This document shows, piece after piece, positions 21,601-33,666 of a stretch of DNA of 64,000 nucleotides (within the stretch, counting starts at the first letter, position 1; every line of letters starts with the position of its first letter). The notes under the pieces were generated by a model that had not been told where the DNA came from, did not search any database, and was given only the letters and a program-made list of their open reading frames with translations. A program made the translations under genes and the position numbers. The stretch comes from Antedon mediterranea (taxonomy: Eukaryota; Echinodermata; Crinoidea; Comatulida; Antedonidae), in NCBI RefSeq assembly GCF_964355755.1, contig NC_092670.1, forward strand, positions 15,251,201 through 15,315,200, written 5' to 3'.

Positions 21601-23164
21601 ATTGTTTTTAATTGGCGCAATATAAATTGATTATTATATTATAGTTAATGATCATAGTAAAGTCAATGGTAAGACTATAGTCACGACTTGTATCGATCGA
21701 GTATCTAAGTAGCTGATCAGCATGACTTCATCACTGCCTCGCTGCCAATGACTTGAACAATATAATCATCATTTTCCATCAACATTATTTTACTTGTCAC
21801 CGTTATCACAATTGATCATAATATTTAAAGTTATAAGCATTTCAAAATGTCGTCATTCTAATCATTTCACATGTTCGTGGTCATCGTCATTTCATTTCTC
21901 ATATTCATTACGTTTACCCTGTAATTTAGGTGTTAGGATCGTTAGGCCTATACACAGTTACCACAGTTAGTGTACTATATTATTTTAAACATATCCTCTA
22001 TGATGATGATCTGTAGGTAACCACGGCGTTCCATTTTTGACGTATATACACTTAAGCTTGCTGACTGCCAGCGATCTAAACATTAGGTAGACCTACGCGG
22101 TTGTATGGCGGTGTCCTTTGTACAAATCGTGCCCCAGCTGGCTGTATGGGTACGATACATGCGTCAATTATCATGTTACATCCAGGGACCAAAATGTGTT
22201 TATTTTTCAGGTGAAAATGGGCAATTCATTTCACAACTCTTAGAATTTTACAGACAGCTACGGCAATGGTGACCTCTAATAAAAAGTAAATTAGCACGGC
22301 GCTGAAACAATGTGTTTTAATCAAAAGTGAACGTACTTTACTCATACGCTTTTTTCCCCATTTTTTTCCCTTATGGTAGGACATTTTTTTTCAAATTTAT
22401 TGGGGGGAGGGGGAGGGTGCTGAGGCTTCCCAACTGTATCAATACCAAAAAATTGATGTAAATAAATATTGAGATATAATAAGCATGAAATTGTGCGCTT
22501 TTTTCGGGGCTTCCCCTAAATGTACGTTCGCATTGAACTTGAACGCAACGCAATCAAAACTAAATACTGAGTGAATCAAATCGGCAACAAAATGTTATAT
22601 CGTCCTGTAATTAGTCACGTGTGCTTATTGGAAGGAAAAAGTATGATCGTTTTGGTCATTGGTAGAAGCTACATATAAGAGTGTCTTTTCCTGCAAATTA
22701 GAGGTGCCGTTTATCATGAATTTTATGTGCGAGAGTACCATTTCCGGCCATCTGGGGCGTCATTTAACAAAGTTCGCTTCGCCACAGGTCCTGTCAACGT
22801 CCCTGAACAAGCACCTTTTTCCGCCATTTGCAAACGTTAACTTGCGCGAAGTGCCCTGTTGTGACGCTTTTACTCAAAATAGGCCTATAGGAAAAATGTC
22901 ACCCTTTAATAGGCTAGTAGGCCTACATTCAGTTTTCATATTTAAAATATCAATTTTTAATTCATATTAATAACGGTAGAGGGCCATTTCCGACCATCTA
23001 GAGGTGTTATATTTTCAAAATCGCCTCAACTCAGCCTCAACCATGGTGCACGTGGGGCTGAGTTGGTTTTCACTCTCTAGAGTTGCGCCCCCCCCCCCCT
23101 CCCCCCAACTTTCACAAAATCCTGGATCCCCTGAAGACTGCTCGCCGGCTTCTGGAAATTCTCT
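21601..23164. other. Gene-free stretch
   Basis: No supported gene. It has several AGGCCTA words (about 21,944, 22,880, 22,918), a purine-rich GGGGGGAGGGGGAGGG at about 22,400 and a C run at about 23,090. The open frame 22659-22970 has no recognisable domain. Confidence 0.5.
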
Positions 23165-23392
23165 CCTATCTTTTAACACTAGCAGATCTGAAAATAATTA
23201 TAAAAAGTGGTCCAGAATTTGGACCACGGTCCGGACTTCCTCCAAAATTGTGGTGGTCCTTGATCACATATCTATCTGTATTTTGTTTTGGCTAAGATCT
23301 TGTAATTACTTTTTGACTAATCCTGCTAACAAACAAACAGACAGACACACAAACGCGATCGACTAAAATACCTCCTTAGCGGAGGTAAATAA
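23165..23392. repeat. Dispersed CCTCCGCC-type repeat, reverse orientation
   Basis: It contains the reverse complement of the 4,648 repeat: AAGTGGTCCAGAATT, GTAATTACTTTTTGACTAATCC, a CAAACAAACAGACAGAC run and CCTCCTTAGCGGAGGT at the end. Non-coding. Confidence 0.6.
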
Positions 23393-23970
23393 TTTAATTA
23401 AGTAAATTAGCAGCTGGTCCTACTGGTAAAATAAAAATAAAATACCTTTTATTATGTAGACACAAAATTGTTGTTGTTGTTTTCGGTAATGTAGATTATC
23501 AGTCAGTGTTAACACATGAATCCTGAGAACCTATAGGCCTGCCTCTAGATGTGCAATCAAAATGAATAAACCGTGCAGATTTTTTCCCCCTTTTATATTG
23601 TATCAAATCTGTGTAAACGATGTTTCCAAACCTCCATGGTATTAAACAATAATAAATTGAGAATTAAATTAATTTTCCAATTCTCGTTGATATTGATTTA
23701 CATTGAAAACAAGACGATAATGGCAACAATATTGTTTAACAATAATTTTTTTATCAATTCTGATGCGTTTTTAAATTCAAATTAAATGAAATTTGATACG
23801 TCATTTGTATATCAATTATCAGCGTTCCGTATGTTAGGTCTTTAATTTCAATCAAATTTAAACTAACATAAACATGGAAAGTCTAGGTTTATGGTAAAAC
23901 AAGCTGCAAAAACGTATACAGACATCAATTAAAGCGTTACCAACTTGCCGCATTAATATATATTTTTTTT

Positions 23971-24025
23971 CATTTCATTTCATTTATTTCAATATCATTA
24001 TCGCAGCCTTAGCTGAATTACAAAG
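23971..24025 (-). repeat. LINE 3'-tail fragment
   Basis: Minus-strand sequence CAGCTAAGGCTGCGATAATG then ATTGAAATAAATG followed by ATGAA-like repeats matches the 3' end of the plus-strand LINE at 60,300-60,345. Confidence 0.55.
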
Positions 24026-24299
24026 ATTGATTGATTGATTTGATTGATTGATTCTTTTATTTTTCACACAACATTCTTAAAAATATAAATAAAGGATTAA
24101 GTACAATAAAGTGTGAAAAACAGGATAACCACAAGCAAGCAAAGCTTTTAATCTGTGGCACCCTAACTTAAAATATAAATTTACAAATATATTACAAAAA
24201 ATGTTTTCATGTAGTAAATAAATGAAGGAAAATACAACGTACTATAATATAACATATATATATACATCAGTCTCAGAATATATACGAAAATGTAATTAA

Positions 24300-27200
24300 T
24301 TAAGTTAAAGTTAGACATATTTTACAAATGTTGTTTTCGCATAGATATATTGTTTCTTTATAACTATTAATGCATTTATTTAGTAATAGTTTTTTAAATA
24401 TTGATATATTTTCACTCTCTCTTATATTTCTTATAAGTTGATTCCATAGCTTAGGTCCTCTATATGCTATACTTTGCTGACCCATATTAGTTGATTTTAA
24501 TTTTATACAATAATTGTCTTTATTTCGAGTGTTATATGTATGATAATTATCAAATAAACTGAATAAAGAATTAAAACATTTTGGAAGTTGTCCTTTTTGG
24601 TATTTAAACATAAAATTTAAAACACTGTTTTTATACAAATCAAATATATTAAATGTGCCCGTTTTCACAAAGAGCTGAGAAGAGGGATGATGAAAGTCTA
24701 CCTTACAAATGATCCTAAGAGCTTTTTTCTGAAGCAATAGAAGGGGATCCAAATTGTCTTTGTTCCCCGCACCCCATACAATAATACCATATGTCAACAC
24801 TGGTAATATAAGTGTCTTGTATATGGTAAGTAACACTTCAGTAGATACTAATTTTTTTATATGACACATGGCACCAATTATTGAGGATGCTTTACAAGAA
24901 ACTGCATTTGTATGGTGTCTAAAGTTCAGTTTCTCATCAATGACGACACCGAGAAATTTAGTATATGGTACTCTATCTATTGAAACTCTATTTATTGAAA
25001 GTACAAATTGGGATGTGTCAATGTTGGTATTCTTTCCACTAAATAACATATACGTAGTCTTGGTTGTATTAATAGTTAATCTATTAGTTTTACACCATTT
25101 CTCAATTTTATTTAGTTCATTTGTCATTATTGTAAAGGCAGTGACGATATCATTGTGTTGTAAAAACATATTCGTATCATCTGCAAACATTATTAAATCA
25201 ACGACATTACTTACAGAAAACATGTCATTTATGAAAATCAAAAACAGCAGGGGTCCAAGGATTGACCCTTGTGGAACGCCTTGTTTTATTATTTTGGTTA
25301 CAGACTGACACTTCCCAATTTGTACAAATTGTTGTCTTTCTCTAAGGTAGCTTCGGTACCAATCAAGAACCACGCCTCTTATTCCATAATGGGGCAATTT
25401 TGTGAGCAATAATTCATGATCTATCGAATCGAACGCCTTGGATAAATCCAAAAATACGCCAATCATAAATTGCTTGTTGTCAACGGCTGTTGTTATTTTA
25501 TCAAGGACTTGTAGGAGGGCGTGGTTAGTTGAATGACCTGCCCTGAATCTATATTGAGATTCATGTAACATATCATATTTACACAAAAAAGCGATTGTTT
25601 GGTCATATACGACCCTTTCAAATACCTTAGATATACATGGTAATATCGATATCGGTCTATAATTTTCTATGTTCTCCCTTGCTCCTTTTTATACACAGGA
25701 ATTGTTTTAGCAATTTTTAGTTGACAAGGAAATACACCCGATTGAAGGGATACATTGATTATATGAGATAATGGTTTAGCCAGTATATCTGAGTTATTTT
25801 TTATATAAATGGTACCAATGTCATCACAACCACTTGACTTATTTACATTTAAGTCATTAATGTATTTAATGATATCGGACTCAGATACAGCTCTAAAAAA
25901 CATTGAATTCAAAATGTCATGTTGTATTTTATATTTGGTGTTACTATTACGGTTATCATCACCTGTCATTTGGTCACCTATATTTATAAAGTATGTGTTA
26001 AACGCATTGGCTATGGATGTTGGGTCATTAAGTTGATGGGAGTTGATTTTCATTTTTTGAGGCATGTCTTGATGTTTCATCCTACCTAATAATGAGTTTA
26101 TGACACCCCATGTTTTCTTTATATTACTCTTGTGCTTTTCAAATTCATTTTTGTAATAAGTAGTTTTCCTTTCTCTTATTATTGATGTTAACTTATTCTT
26201 ATATTTCTTATATTTAGATTTATTTATATCTGTTGGTTTCTGTTTATATTTGATGTATAATTTATTTTTGGTACAAAGAGATTTTTGAATTCCATATGTT
26301 ATCCACGGGGATTTAATTGTATCTACTTTTAACCTAACTCTTTTTAGTGGGAAATGCTTATCTATCATTGTTTTTAAAGCTCAGGTACAGGCATGAATTT
26401 TAAATATAATATCTGGTTAATTGTACATAAATCAAATATTTGTAACAGAAATCAAGATGAAAAACCATGAATTTCCCCTAATATGGTCAAATACAAAATT
26501 TGGTAAAATTCTGCCAAAAAAACCAGGAAGACTTTTTTCAGTAGTTAGGTAGTTAACCTAATGTAACAGCATGTCTGGTGACTCCCTAGAAGGTGAAAAA
26601 AGATGGTGGATATACGGTGGATAATTTTTGCTATAGCATGAAAATTAAATTCTGAAGTTGAATAAAAATACCAAAAATGTAAAATTCAAGTTATATTACC
26701 TATATTTAGTCATCTGATAACATTTTTTACCACACCGTTTATTTTTCATAGCTTTTTAAAATGCCTCTCTATTTTCAAAATTTGTGTACAAAAGAATAGA
26801 GATTTTACTGTGTAATTTGAACTATCCCCCCACTGATAAGAAAGTGCTAATTTTCAAAAAGCTCCTGTAACACAAATAAAATCTCAAAAATTATGAAACA
26901 TAGGGGAAACTATAGATCGATAATTATTGGAATGTATGATCAATAGAAATTATTTGCCCGCACCTGGCCTTTAAAGAATCTGAGAAACATTTATATGATT
27001 CATTCGAATTTTCAATGCTAGTTACATATTGCCAATCATAGCCCTGTAATTCAAGTCTAAATTGCCGTTTTTGTTGATCAGTATAGCTTCTTTTTATTAT
27101 AAATTTTTCTGATCGTGGTAATGAATAATTTTCTGAATCATCCATGCAGAAAACTGCAAAGTGGTCAGATATGTCGTTAACTAATATCCCTGTGTTAATA

Positions 27201-27931
27201 TTTTGGAATTCCTGATAATTTGTATAAATATTGTCAATTACTGTTGCGGTATCTTTTGTGATTCGGGTGGGTTTATTAACTAGTGGAATGAAAGATTCTG
27301 TTAGCATGTTGTCTACGTGAGTTTGAACATTATTGTCACAGTTATATTTTTGTAGATCTAGGTTAAAGTCACCCATAAGGTATGCCTTTTTATTTTCATT
27401 GTTTATCATGTGCATTAATTCACTAAGTTGATTATTAAATGTTGGAATATGGGCTTTAGGGGGCCTGTAGATTATTCCACATATAATTGATTTATCATTA
27501 TTTTTTAATTCAATTATAATGCACTCTCCCTCGTTTATCATAGCAGACAAGTCATTTCTTATTTGATATGATATATTTGAGTGTATGTACAATGCTACAC
27601 ATCCCCCTGTCTGGGTTTCTCTGTTTTTAAAGATAGGTGTATAGTTTGGAAGTGTATATAAACCAAGGTGATGTTTGCTTGAAAGCCAAGTTTCAGTAAG
27701 TCCTATTACATTAAATTCAAAATCGAGAGAGGATACATAATTTTTAAATTCTTCAAATTTGTTAACAATACTTCTACAGTTTAATGCAAACATAGAAAAA
27801 CTATTAGTTGACGTTTGACTGAACGTGGATTTAAATGTATCAATACTAAAGTAATAGTTTTCCTTATAGTTAAATGCGGTTGTATTTTCGTCTTCATAAT
27901 TAAAATTATCAATATTTAGAATTGAAAACAT
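24300..27931 (-). pseudogene. LINE ORF2: APE endonuclease plus reverse transcriptase, broken twice
   Basis: Endonuclease (27931 to about 26,976): FALNCRSIVNK, GLTETWLSS, GIIYRPPKA, MGDFNLDLQ and NDISDHFAVF are the standard catalytic motifs. A 591-bp insertion follows. RT first part (26368-25667): KHFPLKRVRLK, NKSSGCDDIG and TIPVYKKE, then a one-base deletion near 25,685 changes frame. RT second part (25586-24300): FRAGHSTNHALLQ, FLDLSKAFDSIDH, QGVPQGSILGPLLFLIFIND, FADDT (catalytic), LGVVIDEKLNF and a C-terminal YNTRNKDNY...GPKLWNQL. Both breaks are simple, so the element was probably active recently. It copies its own RNA at nicked target DNA. Confidence 0.85.
26379..26969. mobile_element. 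591-bp MITE-like insertion inside LINE ORF2
   Basis: It is bounded by TTTAAA (26373-26378) and TTTAAA (26970-26975). The ends are imperfect inverted repeats: GCTCAGGTACAGGCA at the left, GGCCAGGTGCGGGCA on the other strand at the right (11 of 15 match). Removing the insert plus one TTTAAA restores the expected ORF2 reading frame. A TTAA core inside the duplication would fit a piggyBac-type target, but the ends do not identify a superfamily. No coding capacity. Confidence 0.75.
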
Positions 27932-28281
27932 ATAATTTCGTTAATATAAATAAATATCAGTTAATTATAGGGCCTAATGACAAAAGAAATATTTGATAAT
28001 AAATATAACCTTATTTGCTATATCTGTACATTAGCTCCCCGTCATAATTTTTTTTATTTTATTTTTTATTTTACCGTGACCCCTTATTAATGAATGTAGT
28101 AATACAAATTTATATACAATTTTATAAACAACCCCAACTTATATGAATGCACTGTATGCAACAGTTCACAGCAATGTGGGGCTGTGTATAATAACAAGAC
28201 ATGGATAGTATTTTGTCCAAATTACATAAATACCATCTCATGTTAAATAAGTGTGTTGCTTACTAACAGAGTGTGGTCTGG

Positions 28282-29097
28282 TCACTTTGTAGGTTCACGG
28301 TATAGTCTCCCATCTATATATAATGATCCATTTCTAAATACAGGATGTCTTCCTTCATTGTATGCTTTCAACATTATGTCTCGGTACTCACGTTTCTTCT
28401 TGGCATCTGATGCTGTAAGGTCCTCCATTGCATAAAAATCTTTATTTTTCAGTGACTTCACCTTCTTAAGAACCTCGTTTCGTTCTGGCCTATAGATAAA
28501 TTTAGCAATTATTTGCCTAGGTTTTTGGTCTCCTCTGGTCTGTTTACCGGTTCTATGGGCGTTTTCAATGTTAATATCCTTCAGGTGTAGTTTATCGCTT
28601 ATAAGTGTATTTAGTTTATCTAGTGTATTTTCGTTCTCATCTTCATTTATTCCTCCAAATCGTAAATTAAATCCTCTTGAATATCTTTCCATTCTATAAA
28701 TATCCACTTCTAGGTTACTAATTTGCTTATTTTTCTCCTTCAGTTCTGTTTCAATGTTGTCAATACGTGTATTTAATCTACTTACACTCGCTTGGGTTTC
28801 CGTAGTGGATGTTGTGTAATATTCCAATGACTGGTCCATAATACGTTGTGTTTCTTCCACTTTTGTTATTCTTTCTATTAGTACTTGTTGATTGGATTTG
28901 ATCGACGATATTCCATCTTCGATTCTTTTATTAATATCAACAAACATCTCTTTTAGATCTTTTCTCAGGGCCTTTATTTCAGAAGATGACGTGTCAGTCC
29001 TCAAGTCAGTAGTCGCGGGAACTTTAAGCTGACGTGGCATAGGCGTTGCCTCAGTAGTTTCAGATATTTGTTTAGATTTCGCTCTAGTAGCACTCAT
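28282..29097 (-). CDS. LINE ORF1 protein (coiled coil plus RNA-binding domain), 271 aa
   Basis: An intact 271-residue frame. Residues about 40-150 are heptad-rich (IKALRKDLKEMF, RLNTRIDNIETELKEKN), predicting a coiled coil for trimer-like assembly. Then ERYSRGFNLRFGGI resembles the start of the RRM-like domain, and ENAHRTGKQ with PRQIIAKFIYRPERNEVL the C-terminal domain, of L1-type ORF1 proteins. These bind element RNA and chaperone it. It lies 350 bp upstream of ORF2 on the same strand. No frameshift is seen. Confidence 0.8.
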   Translation of the reverse strand: MSATRAKSKQISETTEATPMPRQLKVPATTDLRTDTSSSEIKALRKDLKEMFVDINKRIEDGISSIKSNQQVLIERITKVEETQRIMDQSLEYYTTSTTETQASVSRLNTRIDNIETELKEKNKQISNLEVDIYRMERYSRGFNLRFGGINEDENENTLDKLNTLISDKLHLKDINIENAHRTGKQTRGDQKPRQIIAKFIYRPERNEVLKKVKSLKNKDFYAMEDLTASDAKKKREYRDIMLKAYNEGRHPVFRNGSLYIDGRLYREPTK

Positions 29098-29299
29098 TTT
29101 TTACAATCGACTTCTTATTTTACTTTTATTTGATTGTAGAAGCTGTTTAAAACTTACGTTCAGTTTATTTCATCCTTTAACTTACTTTTGGGAGTTCGAT
29201 AAAGTTTTAGCTTTGACGGAGCTCAGTAACTGTACGTCTTCATTACATAGCGCCCTCTTATTTACATTTTCTCAATATTAAAATTTGTATAAAAGTATA

Positions 29300-30060
29300 A
29301 AACCAATGATAATTATATATAAAAAAGGAGGCAATTTACACAAGAAATACAATACAGGAACATTCAAAAAGTTTAGCTTAAAATATTAAAATAGAAAAAA
29401 AAACACCTAAAAGCACCAATAAGAATCGCATAGCTGTACTGGGTGATATATACTGATTATTCATTTAGAAGCGAGATAAGGTATGGTATTGCACTTTTTC
29501 TATATCTTTCAACTCTGCATTTGGGTTGTTGATACTTTACACGTCTTAGTTTCATGTTACTTACATTCTTCACTGGAAACCATTTTCCAAAATGAAATAC
29601 TTTTTGAACAATTCAGAGCAAACTTATAGCATAGATTACGCCTTCTATCAGATAAAGTGTCTAAAGAAAGATCATTGAGTGCTTGGTCATAACATATGTA
29701 GTCATTACACAATATTATTCTGCAAGCCCTTTTTTGGACAGATTCTATCATATCACTTTGTTTCTTAGTGAGACTAGAATGCCATACTGGGACAGCATAT
29801 TCAACACTTAGTCTTATGTAACTCTTAAATACATCTACAAGATCAAATTTCGGAAGATTGAACTTTCTTAATCTACATAATATATGCAGACGTCTGCTGG
29901 CTTTGGATACAATTTCTTTAACATTACGGTCCCATTTGAGGTTAGCTTGTATCCACAAACCTAGTAACTTAGTTTCATTAACGATTTCAATTGTAGCATT
30001 ACCAATCAAAAGGGGTTCATGTTCATATTGATTTCTTTGAAAGTTAAAATACATATATAC
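29300..30060 (-). mobile_element. 5'-truncated LINE, RT C-terminal part
   Basis: The open frame 30054-29557 reads ETKLLGLWIQANLKWDRNV, SYIRLSVEYAVPVWHSSL and IESVQKRACRIILC, the conserved C-terminal part of APE-type LINE reverse transcriptases. The catalytic domain is missing. It is a different family from the LINE at 24-29 kb and is followed by about 250 bp of AT-rich 3' sequence. Confidence 0.7.
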
Positions 30061-30079
30061 ATATATAAAAAAAAATCAA

Positions 30080-31375
30080 GATCAAAAAAGTTAAAACTGC
30101 CTCAATATAGATTTATTTTAACGACATGTTTCGGGCATAGCCCATCATCAGGTGAAAAGAATTGTAACAAAGGATAACATATATAAGTCACAAAATTACA
30201 TAATAAAACAAATCAGCCAATCAAAGATGTTAACAAACAAAAGGCATAGTTATAAAGGCACGCCTCCAAAAGCTATGGTGTACAAAGCAGGAATGGTTGC
30301 TTATAAAGCAGGAAATTTAAAACAAAGACAAAAGCTTCAAGTGTAAATAATTGTTAATATGTGAATGTCTCTGGCAAAATTAATGTTTAAAGGATCTAAA
30401 TTGTACATTTATGCCGGTAGGGGCAAGAGTGCCAAGCTTTACAATTATTCTTTCTTCTATAATTCTACGAGATGTCTCAGAACCATTACATACTTTAACA
30501 CCAGAAATAGTAATATCTGAAAGGGAATGCTCATTATTACAAAAATGGGTGGCTACAGGTAATCCGGGAGTCTTTAGTTTAATAGACCTTAAATGTTCTA
30601 CAAACCTATCACCTAACCTGCGTTTAGTTTCACCAATATAAAGCATATTACATTTAGTACACGAAATACAATAAACTAGATTTCTAGTGGTGCACGTAAT
30701 ACGATCTGTGATAACATAATTACCAGAAGGTCCTACTATTTTGGTTTGAACATGAAACGTAATTACATGTCGAACATCTATTTCTATTACATTTGAATGT
30801 TCCAGTTGATTCATTACCTTTGTTTTGTAATTTAGATTTAACTAAAGTGTCTTTAATGCTTTGATCACGTCTGTAAGCTATCATGGGTGGTTCTTGAAAA
30901 ATATCTTTTGTAGCGGATTTATCTTCAGTCAAAATTGAAAAGTTATCACGGACAATGTTAATAACCTTCTTATTCATAGGATGATACGTGAGGACTAGAG
31001 GTATGCGGTCACAAGCATTTGTATTATGTGTAGGTTGTAATGTGTCCTCGTGCGTTAACTGGCAAACTTTTCTTAGAGATTTCACAGTAATGTCAGATGG
31101 ATATTCGCGTGCATTGAAAAAATCGATCATCTCAGATGCTTTGATGTTAAAGTCATCATCATCGCTACATAAACGTCGAAGTCTAACAAGTTGCGAATAC
31201 GGTATAGCATTCTTACAAGCTGGAGGATGCGAAGAGTTGTAATTTAGATAAGTGTGCGCGTCAGTATCTTTGTAGTGGACGGATGTAGAAAGACCAGGTT
31301 TATCAATAGATAAACTAATATCAAGGAAAGGCACACACTTGTTTGGTTGGGTTGGTTGAAAAAAAAATGGATCGA
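30080..31375 (-). mobile_element. 5'-truncated Penelope-like retroelement
   Basis: Frame 1 (31334-30720) reads PFLDISLSIDKPGL, TYLNYNSSHPPACKNAIPYS and RLRRLCSDDDDF, the C-terminal RT region of Penelope-like elements, then the CNRNRCSTCNYV linker. Frame 2 (30814-30380) carries a GIY-YIG endonuclease: LVYCISCTKCNMLYIGET with RLGDRFVEHL. The two frames overlap, so one frameshift near 30,750-30,815 separates them. A hammerhead ribozyme lies in the 3' non-coding part. The RT catalytic domain is missing, so the copy is dead. Confidence 0.8.
30116..30158 (-). ncRNA. Minimal hammerhead ribozyme of the Penelope-like element
   Basis: On the minus strand: CTGATGA (30151-30145), stem II GGGC-TAT-GCCC, GAAA (30032-offset region 30132-30129), then CATGTC with a GUC cleavage triplet (30125-30123). 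Stem III is only two pairs with a 2-nt loop, and ACATGT is a palindrome, as in known Penelope hammerheads that may act as dimers. Stem I pairs six of seven positions between 30122-30116 and 30152-30158. All core bases are present. Cleavage would fall between 30123 and 30122. Confidence 0.75.
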
Positions 31376-31436
31376 ATTTCTGTTATGAGTATACAGTACT
31401 TGCCTTTACGACGCCTAAGGGAATAGACACTTGTGG

Positions 31437-31921
31437 AACAGATATTGGAATGTTCCATTCATTGCAAATCAATACATTTGTATAAACGTATAGGCCTATT
31501 AAATCTATCAAAATAGTATTTTTTTTTAAAAATCGGCCTGTCTTCAACATTATGATGCTGTACTCGAGCTGTTCAACCGGTTTGCAGCCATTAAAAACAA
31601 TTATCGTAGGAGGAGATAGGAAAATTCGAAGCATCCTCGTATTATTGTCTGCGGGTATTTTTCAAGACGGACATCCATTAGACAGTGTATACCACGATCG
31701 AAAAACACCCCTATTTGGGGCAAATCGTTGAACCTAAATTCGTTTTAATCGTCAATAACAATAACTAATTATCGAACTCAATTTAATTAGTAAACAGGGT
31801 TACATCTGGTGGTTAAAATCAGTACCGAAAGTACGAACCAACTTTATATACCATCGAGTAAACATTCTAGAAATAACGCGCGATTTACCGAATTTTGCCC
31901 TTACGTAAATTTATATATAGA
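31437..31921 (-). mobile_element. Fragment of the Helitron-like element (5' part)
   Basis: It matches about 18,555-19,018 and 56,265-56,734 and keeps the TCTATATATA terminus at 31,921, next to a T on the plus strand. The CTAG hairpin end is missing. It directly abuts the dispersed repeat at 31,922. Confidence 0.65.
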
Positions 31922-32880
31922 TATTATTTTTTTTGTTACAGAAGTGAATACTGAATTTCTGTCACTTTAGTTAATTTTATTGCTAAGGTCAAGTCTTGGG
32001 GTCACTTCATCACCCTAGATATTTCAAGTGTGAAGTATCCTATTACAAACACAAACTTTAATGGACTGTTTCGATAATAATTCAATGAATATCTGACAGT
32101 GAATATACCAGAAATGCTTTGGGATTTGTAATTTTAGCATGACATGTCCTAATAGACTCTTTTTCCAGACGTTTTTTGGGTCTACTGTAGCAGCTGGAAT
32201 CAATAAATTATAGTGGAGTTTCCATTTTCGCAAAACTGTCGTCCTTAGAACTATAACTGCTGCTTGCTTTAGCTTCTGATTGAGTAGTCCTAATGGGACG
32301 TAGCGGGCTAGAGCAGCAGCGTGAAAAGGTGTAGTAGATACCTACATATTTGTACTGAGACTAAATGTATTTTCCTACTTTAGAAGAAAGGAGGAACTGA
32401 TTTGGTGGATGCCTCTATATTTATAGAAAATGCGTCTGAGGTGATTCAATAATTTACACAAGGTAGCCAAGTAAAGTTGCAACACGATTTGTTCCGATTG
32501 GAATCAATTAACAGTTCAATCCTTCTCAGCTAAATTGAGGGACCTTCCTCAAGGACTAACGGGTCTCTGCAAAGTTTAGTATTCTTATAACTACCTATAT
32601 AATTAGAGGCCTTTCGGGCAAAATAATAGGACAATGCTGTAATTTTACTTTTATTTCCTATTGTTTATTTTCTCCCAATAGAATGTTCCTCCGCGGTAAT
32701 GGAGTGCTTGCGTTGTTTGAGAAAGTGCACATAGTATAGTAACACCAATAAACCCACCAATCACATAGTGAATCAAGCTTTAGGCCTACATATATTAAAA
32801 CATGAATCAAAATACTTTAAATGTATTTCACCACAAATAGAAACCAAATTTGTGTTGTCAATATGTTGTTTAAGTCAAGT
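31922..32880. repeat. Dispersed repeat R1, second copy, ending at the duplication breakpoint
   Basis: It matches 62,275-63,220 almost base for base (GTTACAGAAG...CAATATGTTGTTTAAGTCAAGT) and, in reverse orientation, part of 50,316-50,730. No long open frame. It ends two bases before the right segmental duplication unit starts. Confidence 0.7.
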
Positions 32881-33034
32881 CAAGTGCACAAATAAAATGT
32901 CTAAAAGCAGTAAAAAATTGACAATTTCAGAATACTGTACTGGTTCGTTTACTACTACAGTATAGTAACACACCAGTGACATTTTACCTAGAACCAAATT
33001 AAACTAATATCCAGAGCAATTCTGAGGCACCAAA

Positions 33035-33666
33035 TAGTGGGGAACCTAATGTTCCAAATATCAATTCCGTGAGATTTTAATGCTCAAGTTGAGTTCTTGG
33101 CAGTTTTGGAATCCTTAGGACTAGTAGAATTCATTGCAACTGGGGTCAATTTTTCACGACCCTATTTTGGCCGCCATATTGGATTTCAAAATGGCCCCCA
33201 TTTTGTACTCAAAACTGATAGTAGTTCCTATTTTAAACCACGTACGAACGTAATTTGTGTGACAAATCTTACAATATTATGATAAATCAATCATATGGTA
33301 CAATTTATAATAATAGCATATGGCAACCATATTGGATTCTAAGATGGCCGCTATGAAAAACGTATATAATGTATGCATTTATATATTTAATCATCACATT
33401 ATGGCTGCCATATGCTATTATTATAAATTGGACCATTGGACTGATTTATCATAATATTGTAAGATTTGTCACACAAATTACGTTCGTACGTGGTTTAAAA
33501 TAGGAGCTACTATCAGTTTTAAGTAAATCTAATATGGTGGCCAAAAAATGGTCGGCAAAAATTGGCCCCAGTTGCAATGGAGTCTACTAGTCCTAAGGAT
33601 TCCAAAACTGCCAAGAACTCAACTTGAGCATTAAAATCTCACGGAATTACATTAGGTTCCCCACTA
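33035..33666. mobile_element. Long foldback MITE, duplicate of 3,720-4,351
   Basis: Same ends and same inverted arms as the left-unit copy, with a few substitutions. Confidence 0.75.

Larger units (their letters stand above)
24026..29265 (-). mobile_element. Nearly complete two-ORF LINE
   Basis: Order on the minus strand: a 5' leader (about 29,265-29,098), ORF1 (29097-28282), a spacer of about 350 bp, ORF2 with endonuclease and RT (27931-24300), and a 3' UTR ending in a (TTGA)n-like run at 24,027-24,055. Only one MITE insertion and one apparent single-base deletion break ORF2, so this is a fairly recent insertion. By motif order it belongs to the APE-endonuclease group (Jockey/CR1/L2 types); I cannot assign the clade. 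Confidence 0.8.

Noticed and set aside
22659-22970. 103-codon frame
   Set aside because: No motif, no splice or promoter context; composition like neighbouring non-coding DNA.
24868-25308. 146-codon plus-strand frame
   Set aside because: Antisense to the LINE ORF2 RT domain.
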